Shown: positions 1 through 7,361 of the stretch, one piece after another | Layout: each line of letters starts with the position of its first letter | Position numbering within the stretch: position 1 is the first letter of the stretch | DNA from: a virus | Strand: one strand, 5' to 3' | IMG/VR virus record: IMGVR_UViG_3300042566_000732 | Location: 1 to 22,668 of that record | DNA: 22,668 nucleotides | Position numbers and translations under genes: made by a program | Notes under the pieces: generated by a model | The model's input: the letters and a program-made list of their open reading frames with translations, nothing else | Told to the model about the DNA's origin: nothing | Database searches by the model: none

Positions 1-1
1 G

Positions 2-1813
2 GAGCGCCTCAACGGCAACATGCTTCCAACGCTGCGGCATCTCATGCCAGCAGGAGTTATCAACGGCGCTGAGTACTGCGTCGGCGGACTAGGCGGGGAG
101 AAGGGGCAGTCATTGCGCGTCCACATGACTGGCCCGAAGGCTGGTGTGTGGAGCGACTTCTCAACTGGAGAGAGTGGCGGCGATTTGGTCGACCTCTGGC
201 GTGCGGTACACAATCTGAGCTTGATCGAAGCAATGGATGAAATCCGCTCGTGGCTTGGCGTCGAGCGCCCATCATTCGTCACGACGCAGAAGGAATACCA
301 AAAACCCCTAAAACCTGAGCGTATCCGCAAGGTAGAGGGCTCTTCGATAGAGGAGTTCTTGTTAGAAAACCGTGGTCTTATTTCTAACACACTGCAGGCG
401 TTTCGCATCGCCGTCGACGGCGACCGCATCCTGTTTCCCTTCATAGATCCCAACGGTGAAACGCGGATGATCAAGTTCCGCGACACCAAGGACAAGAAGA
501 AGCAGGGGCCGACATCCGCAGGACAGATGCCATGTCTCTTCGGCTGGCAAGCAGTTGATCCAAATGCTCGAGAGATATGGATCACTGAGGGTGAGTACGA
601 CGCGATGGCGGGATACCAGATGGGTGTGTCGGCGATGTCCGTTCCCTTTGGCGGAGGGAAGGGTGCGAAGCAGCAATGGATTGAGAACGAGTTCGACAAC
701 CTCGAGCGCTTCGAAACTATCGTGCTGGCGCTGGACATGGACGAAGAGGGTGAGCTCGCGGCTCGAGAGATTGCTGACAGGCTTGGCATTCACCGCTGCA
801 TACGAGCCTCGTTGCCGCATAAGGATCTCAACGAGTGTCTCTTAGCTGGCGTGGACATCAAAGCGATCCGCGATCTGGCCGCTGGCTACGATCCGGAAGA
901 GCTGCGCTGCGCAACAGACTATCGCGAGGACATCCTTCGCGAGCTGTACAACAACGACCAAGACAGCCGTGGCTTCCAGCCATTGCTCGAAGATCTTGAA
1001 GGCAACTTGCGGTTCCGCGATGCGGAGCTCGTGATCCTTAACGGTGTAAACGGACACGGCAAGTCACAGCTGGCGGGGCAGTTCGCTTTGGACGCAATGG
1101 CTCAGAGCAAACGTGTATGCATCGCGTCGATGGAAATGCCAGCGCGTCGTTTGCTCACACGCCTGACCAGACAGGCAGCGGGTATAGCAACTGGAGATCC
1201 AACACCGGCCTATGCCAACGCATGCATCGACTGGTATGCGCAGAAGCTATGGCTCTTCGATCTTGTCGGCACAGCGAAGACAACGAAGATGCTCGAGGTC
1301 TTCCGTTATGCACGTAAGAAATACGGCATTGATGTTTTTATCATAGACAACATGTCCAAATGTGGTATCGACGACGACGATTACAGTGCTCAGAAACGAT
1401 TTATGGAGGAGCTATGCGATTTCAAGAACACGACTGGAACCACAGTGTTCTTAGTCACTCACTCGCGGAAGGGCGAGAACGAGGAAACCCCAACCGGCAA
1501 AATGGATGTGAAGGGCTCGGGCTCTATTACAGACTTGGCGGACACTGTCCTCACGATCTGGCGCAACAAGAAGAAAGAACGCGAGCTATCGGAGCTCAGC
1601 GAGTATGAGCCCGTTCCGCCTGAGCTCTTGGCTATCCCCGACTCACGCCTCACCTGCAGCAAGCAGCGCAATGGTGAGTGGGAGGGTTATATCGGAACCT
1701 ACTGGGGCGGCAAAGCAATGCAGTTCATTAACAAGCGCGGAGAGCAGCCGCGAAAGTATGTGAGTTTTTCTCAGCCTGCTCCGGCTGTTGATATGGAAGA
1801 GGAATTTATATGA
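2..1813 (+). CDS. T7 gp4-like primase-helicase (5' partial)
   Basis: Probable replicative DNA helicase fused to a primase/TOPRIM module, which unwinds and primes phage DNA. Numbering from the ATG at 20, a TOPRIM domain lies at about residues 185-265: the WITEGE motif has its glutamate at E190 and the LDMD motif gives D239 and D241. A RecA-like helicase domain follows, with Walker A (NGHGKS, K348) and Walker B (FIIDN, D443). The N-terminal 80 residues (GVWSDF, then GGDLVDLW) resemble the region after the zinc finger in primases, but no cysteine cluster is visible. The frame is open to the left edge (ERLNGN precedes the ATG), so the true start and perhaps a zinc-binding domain lie outside the window. 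Its stop overlaps the next start (ATGA). Confidence 0.93.
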   Translation, partial: ERLNGNMLPTLRHLMPAGVINGAEYCVGGLGGEKGQSLRVHMTGPKAGVWSDFSTGESGGDLVDLWRAVHNLSLIEAMDEIRSWLGVERPSFVTTQKEYQKPLKPERIRKVEGSSIEEFLLENRGLISNTLQAFRIAVDGDRILFPFIDPNGETRMIKFRDTKDKKKQGPTSAGQMPCLFGWQAVDPNAREIWITEGEYDAMAGYQMGVSAMSVPFGGGKGAKQQWIENEFDNLERFETIVLALDMDEEGELAAREIADRLGIHRCIRASLPHKDLNECLLAGVDIKAIRDLAAGYDPEELRCATDYREDILRELYNNDQDSRGFQPLLEDLEGNLRFRDAELVILNGVNGHGKSQLAGQFALDAMAQSKRVCIASMEMPARRLLTRLTRQAAGIATGDPTPAYANACIDWYAQKLWLFDLVGTAKTTKMLEVFRYARKKYGIDVFIIDNMSKCGIDDDDYSAQKRFMEELCDFKNTTGTTVFLVTHSRKGENEETPTGKMDVKGSGSITDLADTVLTIWRNKKKERELSELSEYEPVPPELLAIPDSRLTCSKQRNGEWEGYIGTYWGGKAMQFINKRGEQPRKYVSFSQPAPAVDMEEEFI

Positions 1814-2064
1814 GCGACAACGACAACGTGATCCGCTTTCCCAAGGGAGGGCCAGACATCACCCATGAAATTATTCCACCCGAAGTAATCCTAACTGCAG
1901 CGCTCGACAAAGTAGAGATGTTCGAGACGTTGTTTCTTGTTGGATGGAAGAAGGATGGTGGCCTGTTCATGGCATCTACTGATGCCTATATCCCAGACAT
2001 TATTTCGACGCTCGAGATTGCAAAAATGGAACACATTCACATGATGGTTGGCGACCGTGACTGA
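1810..2064 (+). CDS. Small hypothetical phage protein, 84 aa
   Basis: Not recognised with certainty. The start ATG overlaps the primase-helicase stop as ATGA, which implies translational coupling in the replication operon. The protein opens with a VIRFPKGG segment, often seen at the start of small phage proteins, followed by a compact domain containing LFLVGWKKDGG and FMASTDAYIPDI that looks like beta strands and one helix. No catalytic motif, signal peptide or membrane segment is visible. Being placed directly behind the helicase suggests a role near replication, but that is inference only. Confidence 0.75.
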   Translation: MSDNDNVIRFPKGGPDITHEIIPPEVILTAALDKVEMFETLFLVGWKKDGGLFMASTDAYIPDIISTLEIAKMEHIHMMVGDRD

Positions 2065-2389
2065 GGAAAACTTTGCTCAGGATATCCGCGAAGTCGCCGT
2101 CATGTTGCGTGATGCGGAGTATCGCGTCCTTAAGACAGAGGCCGACGTCAAGCGCGTCATTGCCAAGGCAATGCTCGAGGGCGAGATGAACGGCAACAAG
2201 AGCGCAGCCGCGCAAGCAAGGTACGCAGACGAAAGTGATGCGGTCTATGCGGCGCGACTTGATCATGGTGTAGCCAAGGGTGACCTTGCTTATGCAAAGG
2301 CAGAGCTGAAGGCGAGAGAGATCGCCTTCGAGTACTGGAGAACAAAGGCAGCAACGCTGCGACTAGAACGGAAAGCCTACAACACATGA
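2057..2389 (+). CDS. Small alpha-helical phage protein, about 110 aa
   Basis: Function unknown. The GTG at 2057 overlaps the preceding stop (GTGACTGA), making it the likeliest start. A TTG at 2048 would add three residues. The product is almost wholly helical and charged, with heptad-like runs (AEYRVLKTEADVKRVI, then YAKAELKAREIAFEYWRTK), so a coiled coil or helical bundle is expected. The C-terminal AFEYWRTKAATLRLERKAYNT pattern resembles small phage proteins found next to recombination or replication genes. The stop overlaps the next gene as ATGA. No catalytic residues stand out. Confidence 0.72.
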   Translation: MTEENFAQDIREVAVMLRDAEYRVLKTEADVKRVIAKAMLEGEMNGNKSAAAQARYADESDAVYAARLDHGVAKGDLAYAKAELKAREIAFEYWRTKAATLRLERKAYNT

Positions 2390-2805
2390 TTGATCCATCA
2401 ACTTACAACGGCAAGTCGCATGAGGCGCTTGTCCTATACGCATCAGTGGTGACGGCGCTATCGCGCACGATCTTCGACATCAACAAAGCCGCTGGCTGGT
2501 GGACGGATCTTAAGACTGGTCAGTCTACGCACGACACGCGCAATGTGGGCGAGGTGCTGATGCTCATCGTCAGCGAAGTAGCGGAGGCGATGGAGGCGGA
2601 CCGCAAGGGATTGATGGACGACAAGCTTCCTCATCGCTCAGGACTCGAGGTCGAGCTCGCCGATGCGGTGATCCGGATCTTTGACCTGTCAGCAGCCAAG
2701 GGATTCGACATTGGTGAGGCCATCATGGAGAAGATCCTCTACAACATGAGCCGCGAAGATCACAAGATCGAGAACCGCATGCGGGATGGCGGCAAAAAGT
2801 ACTGA
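2386..2805 (+). CDS. MazG-like nucleotide pyrophosphohydrolase
   Basis: Likely hydrolyses a nucleoside triphosphate to the monophosphate plus pyrophosphate, shaping the nucleotide pool or a (p)ppGpp-type signal. The all-alpha NTP pyrophosphatase signature is visible: EVAEAME with E67 and E70, then ELAD with E90 and D93, giving the ExxE...ExxD metal site. Length (139 aa) fits single-domain phage MazG-like proteins. The N-terminal segment GWWTDLKTGQ is typical of the phage group. The ATG overlaps the upstream stop (ATGA). The gene sits two bases before a nuclease gene in the same operon. The substrate cannot be read from the sequence. Confidence 0.85.
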   Translation: MIDPSTYNGKSHEALVLYASVVTALSRTIFDINKAAGWWTDLKTGQSTHDTRNVGEVLMLIVSEVAEAMEADRKGLMDDKLPHRSGLEVELADAVIRIFDLSAAKGFDIGEAIMEKILYNMSREDHKIENRMRDGGKKY

Positions 2806-2807
2806 GC

Positions 2808-3119
2808 ATGAAGGGACGGACGCCGACAGCAGAAGAGCGCCTATGGATGGATGCGATAGGTGAGCTTGGTTGTATCGCATGCAAGCAGCTTGGCATGTAT
2901 CAACCACGAGTATCAATCCACCACATCGATGGACGCACGAAGACTGGCGCTCACTTCAAGACGCTTCCTCTTTGCTACCTACATCACCAAGGCGGTGATA
3001 GCGCAGGTTCCTACGTGTCCGTCCACCCTTGGAAGCGCAGGTTCGAAGAGATGTTTGGAACGCAAGAGGAGTTACTGGCTGAGTGCCAGAGCCTAGTTAA
3101 GGAGAACGGTAATGGATAA
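2808..3119 (+). CDS. Ref-like HNH nuclease (RecA-dependent nuclease family)
   Basis: Resembles the phage P1 Ref family (recombination enhancement, RecA-dependent HNH nuclease). A zinc/HNH core is visible: C22xxC25, an HHIDG motif at H38-H39, and PLCYLHHQG with C56, H59 and H60. The small size (103 aa) matches the C-terminal catalytic globule of P1 Ref, whose disordered N-terminal arm is missing here. The family cuts single-stranded DNA at RecA filaments. Placement among nucleotide and nuclease genes suits phage recombination or repair, or host DNA breakdown. It starts at ATG 2808, two bases after the MazG-like stop, and its end overlaps the next gene by 8 bases. Confidence 0.8.
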   Translation: MKGRTPTAEERLWMDAIGELGCIACKQLGMYQPRVSIHHIDGRTKTGAHFKTLPLCYLHHQGGDSAGSYVSVHPWKRRFEEMFGTQEELLAECQSLVKENGNG

Positions 3120-3849
3120 GCACGAATATATGCGCAAGATGAAGGAGAACGAGCGCTTATATATGTACGGCGACATGAGTGAAGAGCACGTCGCCCATTG
3201 GACAGCGTGGAATGGCGCTAAGAAGGGGGAGTGGCGACCATCTGGCTTAGTGGATGTTGTTCTGCGTGGCGGTGAAGCGCTCATGGGCAGGGCGTCGGAG
3301 AAGCTTTTCTGGAAGCACTCTGGTTTGGGTGGCGACATCATTTACTGGCGGCATGCGGGAGACTTAGATGAGAACGTGTTCCCGTTAATCGTCGGTGAAA
3401 AATCGGCGGAAAAAACCCAGAAGCCAACGAACCCGAAGGACGCTGTCGGTATAAAGAAAGCTCCCATGTCCACCGTATCAGCAGCAGTGCTAGCTGAGGT
3501 AGGAGTAGGGATGCTCGAAGGCGCACTGAAGTACGGTCGCCACAACTATCGCGGTGTAGGCGTAAGGGCATCGGTCTATTACGACGCAACGATCCGTCAC
3601 TTGTTTAGTTGGTGGGAAGGTGAAGACACTGATCCGGACTCTCAGCTCAGCCACGTAACCAAAGCGATCTGCTCGCTGGTAGTGCTGCGTGACGCAATGA
3701 TCCAAGGTAAGTGTGAGGATGATCGCCCTCCGCGCAGTGCCAATTTCTATGAGCAACTCAACGAACTGGCGGCAAAGAACGTCGAGATCTACGGCGACCG
3801 CAACCCTCACCACTACACAAATAAATACACACAAAAGGATGATGTATGA
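3112..3849 (+). CDS. Two-domain protein with dATP/dGTP diphosphohydrolase-like C-terminus (DUF5664/MazZ type)
   Basis: Residues from about 105 to 200 match the family annotated as dATP/dGTP diphosphohydrolase N-terminal (DUF5664). NPKDAVG opens the domain, then LEGALKYGRHNYRG, then YYDATIRHLFSWWEGEDTD and HVTKAICSLVVLRDA, a helical MazG-like metal site. In phages with 2-aminoadenine genomes a relative (MazZ) removes dATP and dGTP. Here the substrate is unknown. Residues 35-82 form a separate small domain ending GLGGDIIYWR, a pattern common in phage accessory proteins. The linker (about residues 95-108) is encoded by a copy of the TCGGCGG repeat. The start overlaps the previous gene, and the stop overlaps the next as ATGA. 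Confidence 0.8.
   Translation: MDKHEYMRKMKENERLYMYGDMSEEHVAHWTAWNGAKKGEWRPSGLVDVVLRGGEALMGRASEKLFWKHSGLGGDIIYWRHAGDLDENVFPLIVGEKSAEKTQKPTNPKDAVGIKKAPMSTVSAAVLAEVGVGMLEGALKYGRHNYRGVGVRASVYYDATIRHLFSWWEGEDTDPDSQLSHVTKAICSLVVLRDAMIQGKCEDDRPPRSANFYEQLNELAAKNVEIYGDRNPHHYTNKYTQKDDV
3398..3420 (+). repeat. TCGGCGG repeat, copy inside DUF5664-type gene
   Basis: AAAAATCGGCGGAAAAAACC followed by CAG, in the same orientation as the non-coding copies. It encodes the linker between the two domains of the protein. Confidence 0.5.
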
Positions 3850-4091
3850 AACAGCACAAGATGGATAGCTTCATGGAAGCGGTGACCAATACGTCGGTGG
3901 GGTTCTTTATCTCGCTGATCACTTGGTACTTCGTGGCAACTGCAATGGATATCCCCGTCACATGGACCCAGAACCTGATTATCACCGGCATCTTTACGGT
4001 GGTCTCTGTAGCTAGGGGCTACATTCTGCGCAGGATCTTCGATGGTCGGACGGTCTGGCAGGAAATTAAATACACGTTTGCGAGAGGGTAA
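3846..4091 (+). CDS. Small two-helix membrane protein (DUF7220-like)
   Basis: An 81-residue protein with two predicted transmembrane segments, about 18-36 (VGFFISLITWYFVATAM) and 43-60 (LIITGIFTVVSVARGYIL), followed by a basic tail with RRIF. The pattern EAVTNTSVGFF...TVVSVARGYILRR is shared by a widespread family of tiny phage and prophage membrane proteins of unknown role. It starts at ATG 3846, overlapping the preceding stop. It lies among nuclease and nucleotide genes rather than the lysis genes, so it is unlikely to be the holin. Function unknown. Confidence 0.78.
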   Translation: MKQHKMDSFMEAVTNTSVGFFISLITWYFVATAMDIPVTWTQNLIITGIFTVVSVARGYILRRIFDGRTVWQEIKYTFARG

Positions 4092-4094
4092 CTG

Positions 4095-4400
4095 ATGGGA
4101 AAGATGTCGAGAACCAAGGGTGCGGTGTACGAGCGCGAGCTCGTTAACCAAGCCAAGGAATTTGGTCTGTTCGCACAGCGCGTGCCGCTGTCTGGAGCAA
4201 CCAGCTACGCCAAGGGTGACGTGGAGATCACGCCATCCTTCAGTGAGACGCCGTGGGTGTTTGAGGCTAAGCGCAGGAAGGAATTACCAGCATGGATGAT
4301 GGAGGCTTTGGGTGAGAACGCTGGCCTGATCCTGCGTGCTGACAACGAGAAGTCTGTGGCCGTCATTCCGCTGAAGACACTGCTGGAACTTATGCAGTGA
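4095..4400 (+). CDS. PD-(D/E)XK nuclease, Holliday junction resolvase (Hjc)-like
   Basis: A 101-residue protein with a restriction-endonuclease-like core: YERELVNQAKEFG with E13, RVPLSGA, KGDVEI with D42, and FEAKRRKE with E57 and K59. This order (E, then D, then ExK) and the RVPLSGA segment match Hjc-like resolvases and related small phage nucleases. The expected role is cutting branched DNA during recombination or before packaging. ATG 4095 follows the membrane protein by three bases. The stop overlaps a GTG start (GTGA). A second PD-(D/E)XK protein lies one gene downstream. Confidence 0.78.
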   Translation: MGKMSRTKGAVYERELVNQAKEFGLFAQRVPLSGATSYAKGDVEITPSFSETPWVFEAKRRKELPAWMMEALGENAGLILRADNEKSVAVIPLKTLLELMQ

Positions 4401-4705
4401 AGAAGGTTGGACCGAAGGCGCAGCGCCTGAAGTCGATGGTCTGGGCAGAGCAAGCGGCAAGGGGAAATACACATGAAGAAAGAATGCAGTGGATCGATAG
4501 CCATGTTCCGGAAGAGTTCCGCGCTCTGGTCCGCGATCACATGGTGGGTTGTCTTGCGGAGAGAATATTTAAGATACCTACTAAGGAAAAGCGGAGAGAG
4601 GCTATCGACGACATACCGCTTGATGCTGATCCTTATTGGTCGCGTTCACTAGTGGAGTGCTTAGTTTTATCCCTTTGGAAAGAGCAGAGAAAGATGGTCC
4701 GTTGA
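4397..4705 (+). CDS. Hypothetical phage protein, 102 aa
   Basis: Not recognised. The GTG start at 4397 overlaps the nuclease stop (GTGA), and the end overlaps the TTG start of the next gene. The protein is basic and helical, with RALVRDHMVGCLAERIF and IPTKEKRREAIDDIP, followed by a C-terminal helix (ECLVLSLWKEQRK). The arrangement recalls small phage proteins that accompany replication or nuclease genes. No metal-binding cysteine pair, Walker motif or membrane segment is visible. Its location between two PD-(D/E)XK nucleases suggests DNA processing, which is inference. Confidence 0.65.
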   Translation: MKKVGPKAQRLKSMVWAEQAARGNTHEERMQWIDSHVPEEFRALVRDHMVGCLAERIFKIPTKEKRREAIDDIPLDADPYWSRSLVECLVLSLWKEQRKMVR

Positions 4706-5118
4706 TCTATGAGAATGAAAAGACACTAGCTAATGAGCGTGCCGTCATCACTGTGTTGGCGGACAAATGGGGGGTGGAGGTTGTAAAGCTTCCGCGCCGC
4801 TACTCAGCGGACTTTGCGCTGCTGCGTGGGAAAGAGATCATGTCGTGGGCTGAGCTAAAGTCGCGGGGAAATCCGATACACACGTATCCCACCTATCAAG
4901 TCTCGCTGCACAAATACATGAACCTGCTGTCGCTATCTCGAGACACGGGCATCATGTCGATGCTCATCGTGGAGTGGCAGGACTGCGTTGGTTATATCAA
5001 TGTCCCAACCCCCATCAACGTAGTCTTCGGAGGGACAACGAAGCGCGGGGATTGGGAAGACAAAGAGCCTATGATCGAAGTTCCGATCTCAGACTTTAAG
5101 ATTATTAGCAGAAAATGA
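4702..5118 (+). CDS. Putative PD-(D/E)XK nuclease, 138 aa
   Basis: A PD-(D/E)XK-like core is visible from the TTG at 4702: N-terminal helix with E12, then SADFALLRG with D37, then MSWAELKSRG with E51 and K53. The C-terminal half alternates strands and short helices (SMLIVEWQDCVGYINV). The TTG overlaps the previous stop (TTGA) with a purine-rich AGAGAAAGA just upstream. Another TTG at 4636 would add 22 residues lying inside the upstream gene and is less likely. It is the last gene of the plus-strand operon, and its final 30 bases overlap the 3' end of the convergent minus-strand gene. The target is unknown. Confidence 0.68.
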   Translation: MIYENEKTLANERAVITVLADKWGVEVVKLPRRYSADFALLRGKEIMSWAELKSRGNPIHTYPTYQVSLHKYMNLLSLSRDTGIMSMLIVEWQDCVGYINVPTPINVVFGGTTKRGDWEDKEPMIEVPISDFKIISRK

Positions 5119-5379
5119 TGCGAGCAACTCGACCTGCTCTTTGTAGGTCGGGTCTTTCGCCATAACGACTTCGATCCTGCGCAGACCACTCAGAACAGTT
5201 GAGTGATCACGCTTTAAGTAGCGACCGATCTGCGTCAGTGACATACCCCGATCTCGATAGACCTTGTACAAAGCCATGCGGGGGCGCGTCATCTCAACAA
5301 AACGATTGTCGCCAATCAGATCCCTGTCGCGGATATCCCAGATCCGAAGGGCTTCCGCTTTAATTTCACCTAGTAGCAT
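5089..5379 (-). CDS. Stand-alone DnaA domain IV-like DNA-binding protein
   Basis: A 96-residue protein matching the DNA-binding domain IV of the bacterial initiator DnaA: RPRMALYKVYRDRG, then SLTQIGRYLKRDHSTVLSG with the signature RDHSTVL at residues 57-63, then RRIE. In DnaA this helix-turn-helix reads DnaA boxes. The AAA+ ATPase and the other domains are absent, so it cannot act as a full initiator. It could occupy DnaA boxes to regulate phage or host replication, or act as a transcription factor (inference). The start is well supported by AGGAGG at 5385-5390, five bases before the ATG. It is the last gene of the minus-strand cluster, behind the reductase and a UUCG hairpin. Confidence 0.85.
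   Translation of the reverse strand: MLLGEIKAEALRIWDIRDRDLIGDNRFVEMTRPRMALYKVYRDRGMSLTQIGRYLKRDHSTVLSGLRRIEVVMAKDPTYKEQVELLASFSANNLKV
5127..5158 (+). terminator. Possible weak terminator hairpin of the plus-strand operon
   Basis: Just after the 5118 stop a 9-bp stem with one G-U pair (ACTCGACCT with AGGTCGGGT, 9-base loop) is followed by CTTTCG. The U-run is poor, so termination here is uncertain. The hairpin lies inside the convergent minus-strand gene. Confidence 0.3.
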
Positions 5380-5396
5380 ATCTACCTCCTTGTATT

Positions 5397-5418
5397 GGAG
5401 GGGACCGAAGCCCCCTCC
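5397..5418 (-). promoter_or_regulatory. UUCG-capped mRNA hairpin between reductase and DnaA-like gene
   Basis: Read on the minus strand, a 9-bp stem (GGAGGGGGC with GTCCCCTCC, one G-U pair) is closed by a C(UUCG)G tetraloop. It starts just after the reductase stop and ends before the AGGAGG of the next gene. No U-tract follows, so it looks like a transcript-stabilising or processing hairpin rather than an intrinsic terminator. Confidence 0.7.
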
Positions 5419-5423
5419 CGTTG

Positions 5424-7361
5424 TTATAAAGACTGTGCGTCTACGATCTCGCAGGTGTTACCAACGCACGCCAGTTCGCGTGTGCCAGTCACTGTGTCGA
5501 TCCCCTTCTCATAGAAGGCGAGGCCAGCCCAATCAATCTCCTTTGGCATTGCATCGAGACGTTGCTCGTACTCAGCCTTGCTGATCGTCTCGTAAGGCAT
5601 CTGCGTGTAAGAGCTATCGCCCTCGAAGTGAGGCAGGAACGACAGGCCACAGATGTCATCGAAGTGATCGAAGACCCAGCCACCAACGGTCGGCCACTCA
5701 TTCTCTTTAACGCTGATGGTGCAGGACACAGCGTGCTCCGACCAATGCGTGTTGTAGGCGCGAACCAGCTCGAGGTGCTGCAATGCAGTCACGTCATCGC
5801 GAGTAGTAGTACCGTCGCCAAGCTTCACCGGAAAGGCGAAGACCGTCATGCCTTGAGGCTTCGAAGCATGCGGCTCGTTAGGAATGCCAGCATCACCCAT
5901 GAAGGCGGTGATTGGATCTTTGTTGTCACCAGTCACGCGCCGGATGTAGTACTGCGCATGCCCTTGGTGGATTCCGCTTGGGCTGTTCACCAACTGCGAC
6001 ACAGTGCCGGATGGCTTGACGGTAGTGACGGCGACAGATGGGTTGATCCCAATGTCGTGAGCCTCGAGACGGTTAGCCTTAATGGCGGTCGCCTTCAGCT
6101 TCTCCAGCGCCGTACCCAAACGATCAAGACCGTTGTCACCACGCATCAGTGGGTTGTCATAGATGCCGGTGAGGGACACGCCAAGCAAGCGCTCTTCCTC
6201 TGCATTGCGCCGCCACTCTGGCTCGATAAAGTTGAAGCGGGTGAGGGTGGACTGCCAAGTGCCAAGGATCGATGCGAGACGCACCTTCTCTTTAAGGTCA
6301 CCAAGGCTATCGTTCTCACGCACCACAGCTTCGGTCAAGTTGCAGAAGCCACGGGGACGCAGCACGATCTCTCCGCATGGGTTAGTGCCAAAGTCATAGC
6401 GGTGGTCACGACGACCAAGACGCAGGATCTTGTTGATGGCTCCCTCACGATTGAAGATGCCACGCTCACCGGATCTCGAGCGGTACAAAGCGGACCACTC
6501 ATCCATGAACTGACCAACCTCTGGCTTTTCTGTATAAGCAGCGGAGTTGTTGGCTAGCGCAAGGTATGGCTTGTCCATCCACCAGTTACCAGACTTGGCG
6601 TCACGCATGCGCTGGTCGGACAGATTCGAAAGGCTGATCTCAGCGGAGCGGCGGACACCACCAACCACCACGATCTCACCGATCTTGCAGACGATCTCGT
6701 GTACCTCGAGACTGTTCAGCTTACGGCCAGCAGCATTACGCATGGTGCGGATCGTGAATTCGAACAAGTCGCGCAAAGGATCTGGGCCAGACGCACGACC
6801 ACCGAAGACGCGAAGACGTTCACCTGCTGGACGGATCTGACTGTAGTCCACATTAGGAATAGTGCCAGCGTATAGACATGTCAGTAGCGTGTGGTACGCC
6901 TCTGCCCAACCAAGTTTGCTGTCACCCACAATGACGTCGAATGCAGTGCGGTCGAAGTGCTCAGGCACAACTGGCAGCTTGCTGATCTCTTGACGCTCGA
7001 CAGAGAAGCCAACGCCTGTACCGCACATGAGAACGTAGAGCGCCTCAGCGAACGCCTTGGGCCGATCTATAGGCAGGTAGCTACAGTTATAGCCAGCAAC
7101 GCTTTCGCGCTTCAGAGCCTCTCCTGCGGTCATCAGCGCACGCATGGATGGCATGACGGCGAGGCTTAGGACAGCGTCCTCGAGCTCACTACGCAGACTG
7201 GCAGACACCTTGTGTCCGTTGTGGGTCTCGAGCTCTTCCTCGAAGAAGTCGAAGTATCTCGAGACGGTTTCATCCCAATGTTCGCGGCGACCTTTCTCGT
7301 CGATGAAGCGTGCGTAACGGGACTTGTGAATATAGGATTGGTAGTCAGTCGGTAGTTGCAT
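5424..7361 (-). CDS. nrdJ: Class II (adenosylcobalamin-dependent) ribonucleotide reductase, monomeric RTPR type
   Basis: Makes deoxyribonucleotides for phage DNA using coenzyme B12 to generate the thiyl radical. Every key residue of the Lactobacillus RTPR type can be placed: C93 in AGYNCSYLP (first redox cysteine), N327-C329-E331 in NPCGEI (radical cysteine and its acid-base partners), C340 in GFCN exactly 11 residues later (second redox cysteine), PSGTVSQLVNSPSG (phosphate binding), and a C-terminal pair C632/C637 (CVGNTC) that re-reduces the active site. At 645 aa it is shorter than the 739-aa bacterial enzyme, as is usual for phage forms. The start is supported by GGAGA upstream. It stands apart from the plus-strand nucleotide genes, on the accessory strand. 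Confidence 0.95.
   Translation of the reverse strand: MQLPTDYQSYIHKSRYARFIDEKGRREHWDETVSRYFDFFEEELETHNGHKVSASLRSELEDAVLSLAVMPSMRALMTAGEALKRESVAGYNCSYLPIDRPKAFAEALYVLMCGTGVGFSVERQEISKLPVVPEHFDRTAFDVIVGDSKLGWAEAYHTLLTCLYAGTIPNVDYSQIRPAGERLRVFGGRASGPDPLRDLFEFTIRTMRNAAGRKLNSLEVHEIVCKIGEIVVVGGVRRSAEISLSNLSDQRMRDAKSGNWWMDKPYLALANNSAAYTEKPEVGQFMDEWSALYRSRSGERGIFNREGAINKILRLGRRDHRYDFGTNPCGEIVLRPRGFCNLTEAVVRENDSLGDLKEKVRLASILGTWQSTLTRFNFIEPEWRRNAEEERLLGVSLTGIYDNPLMRGDNGLDRLGTALEKLKATAIKANRLEAHDIGINPSVAVTTVKPSGTVSQLVNSPSGIHQGHAQYYIRRVTGDNKDPITAFMGDAGIPNEPHASKPQGMTVFAFPVKLGDGTTTRDDVTALQHLELVRAYNTHWSEHAVSCTISVKENEWPTVGGWVFDHFDDICGLSFLPHFEGDSSYTQMPYETISKAEYEQRLDAMPKEIDWAGLAFYEKGIDTVTGTRELACVGNTCEIVDAQSL

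Noticed and set aside
5397-5418. Intrinsic terminator after nrdJ
   Set aside because: A strong stem with UUCG loop, but no U-tract follows on the minus strand. Kept as an RNA hairpin only.
5562-6557. Long plus-strand open frame (331 codons) opposite the reductase
   Set aside because: Antisense to nrdJ, which has every catalytic residue in place. The translation lacks domain-like patterns and arises from the codon bias of the true gene.
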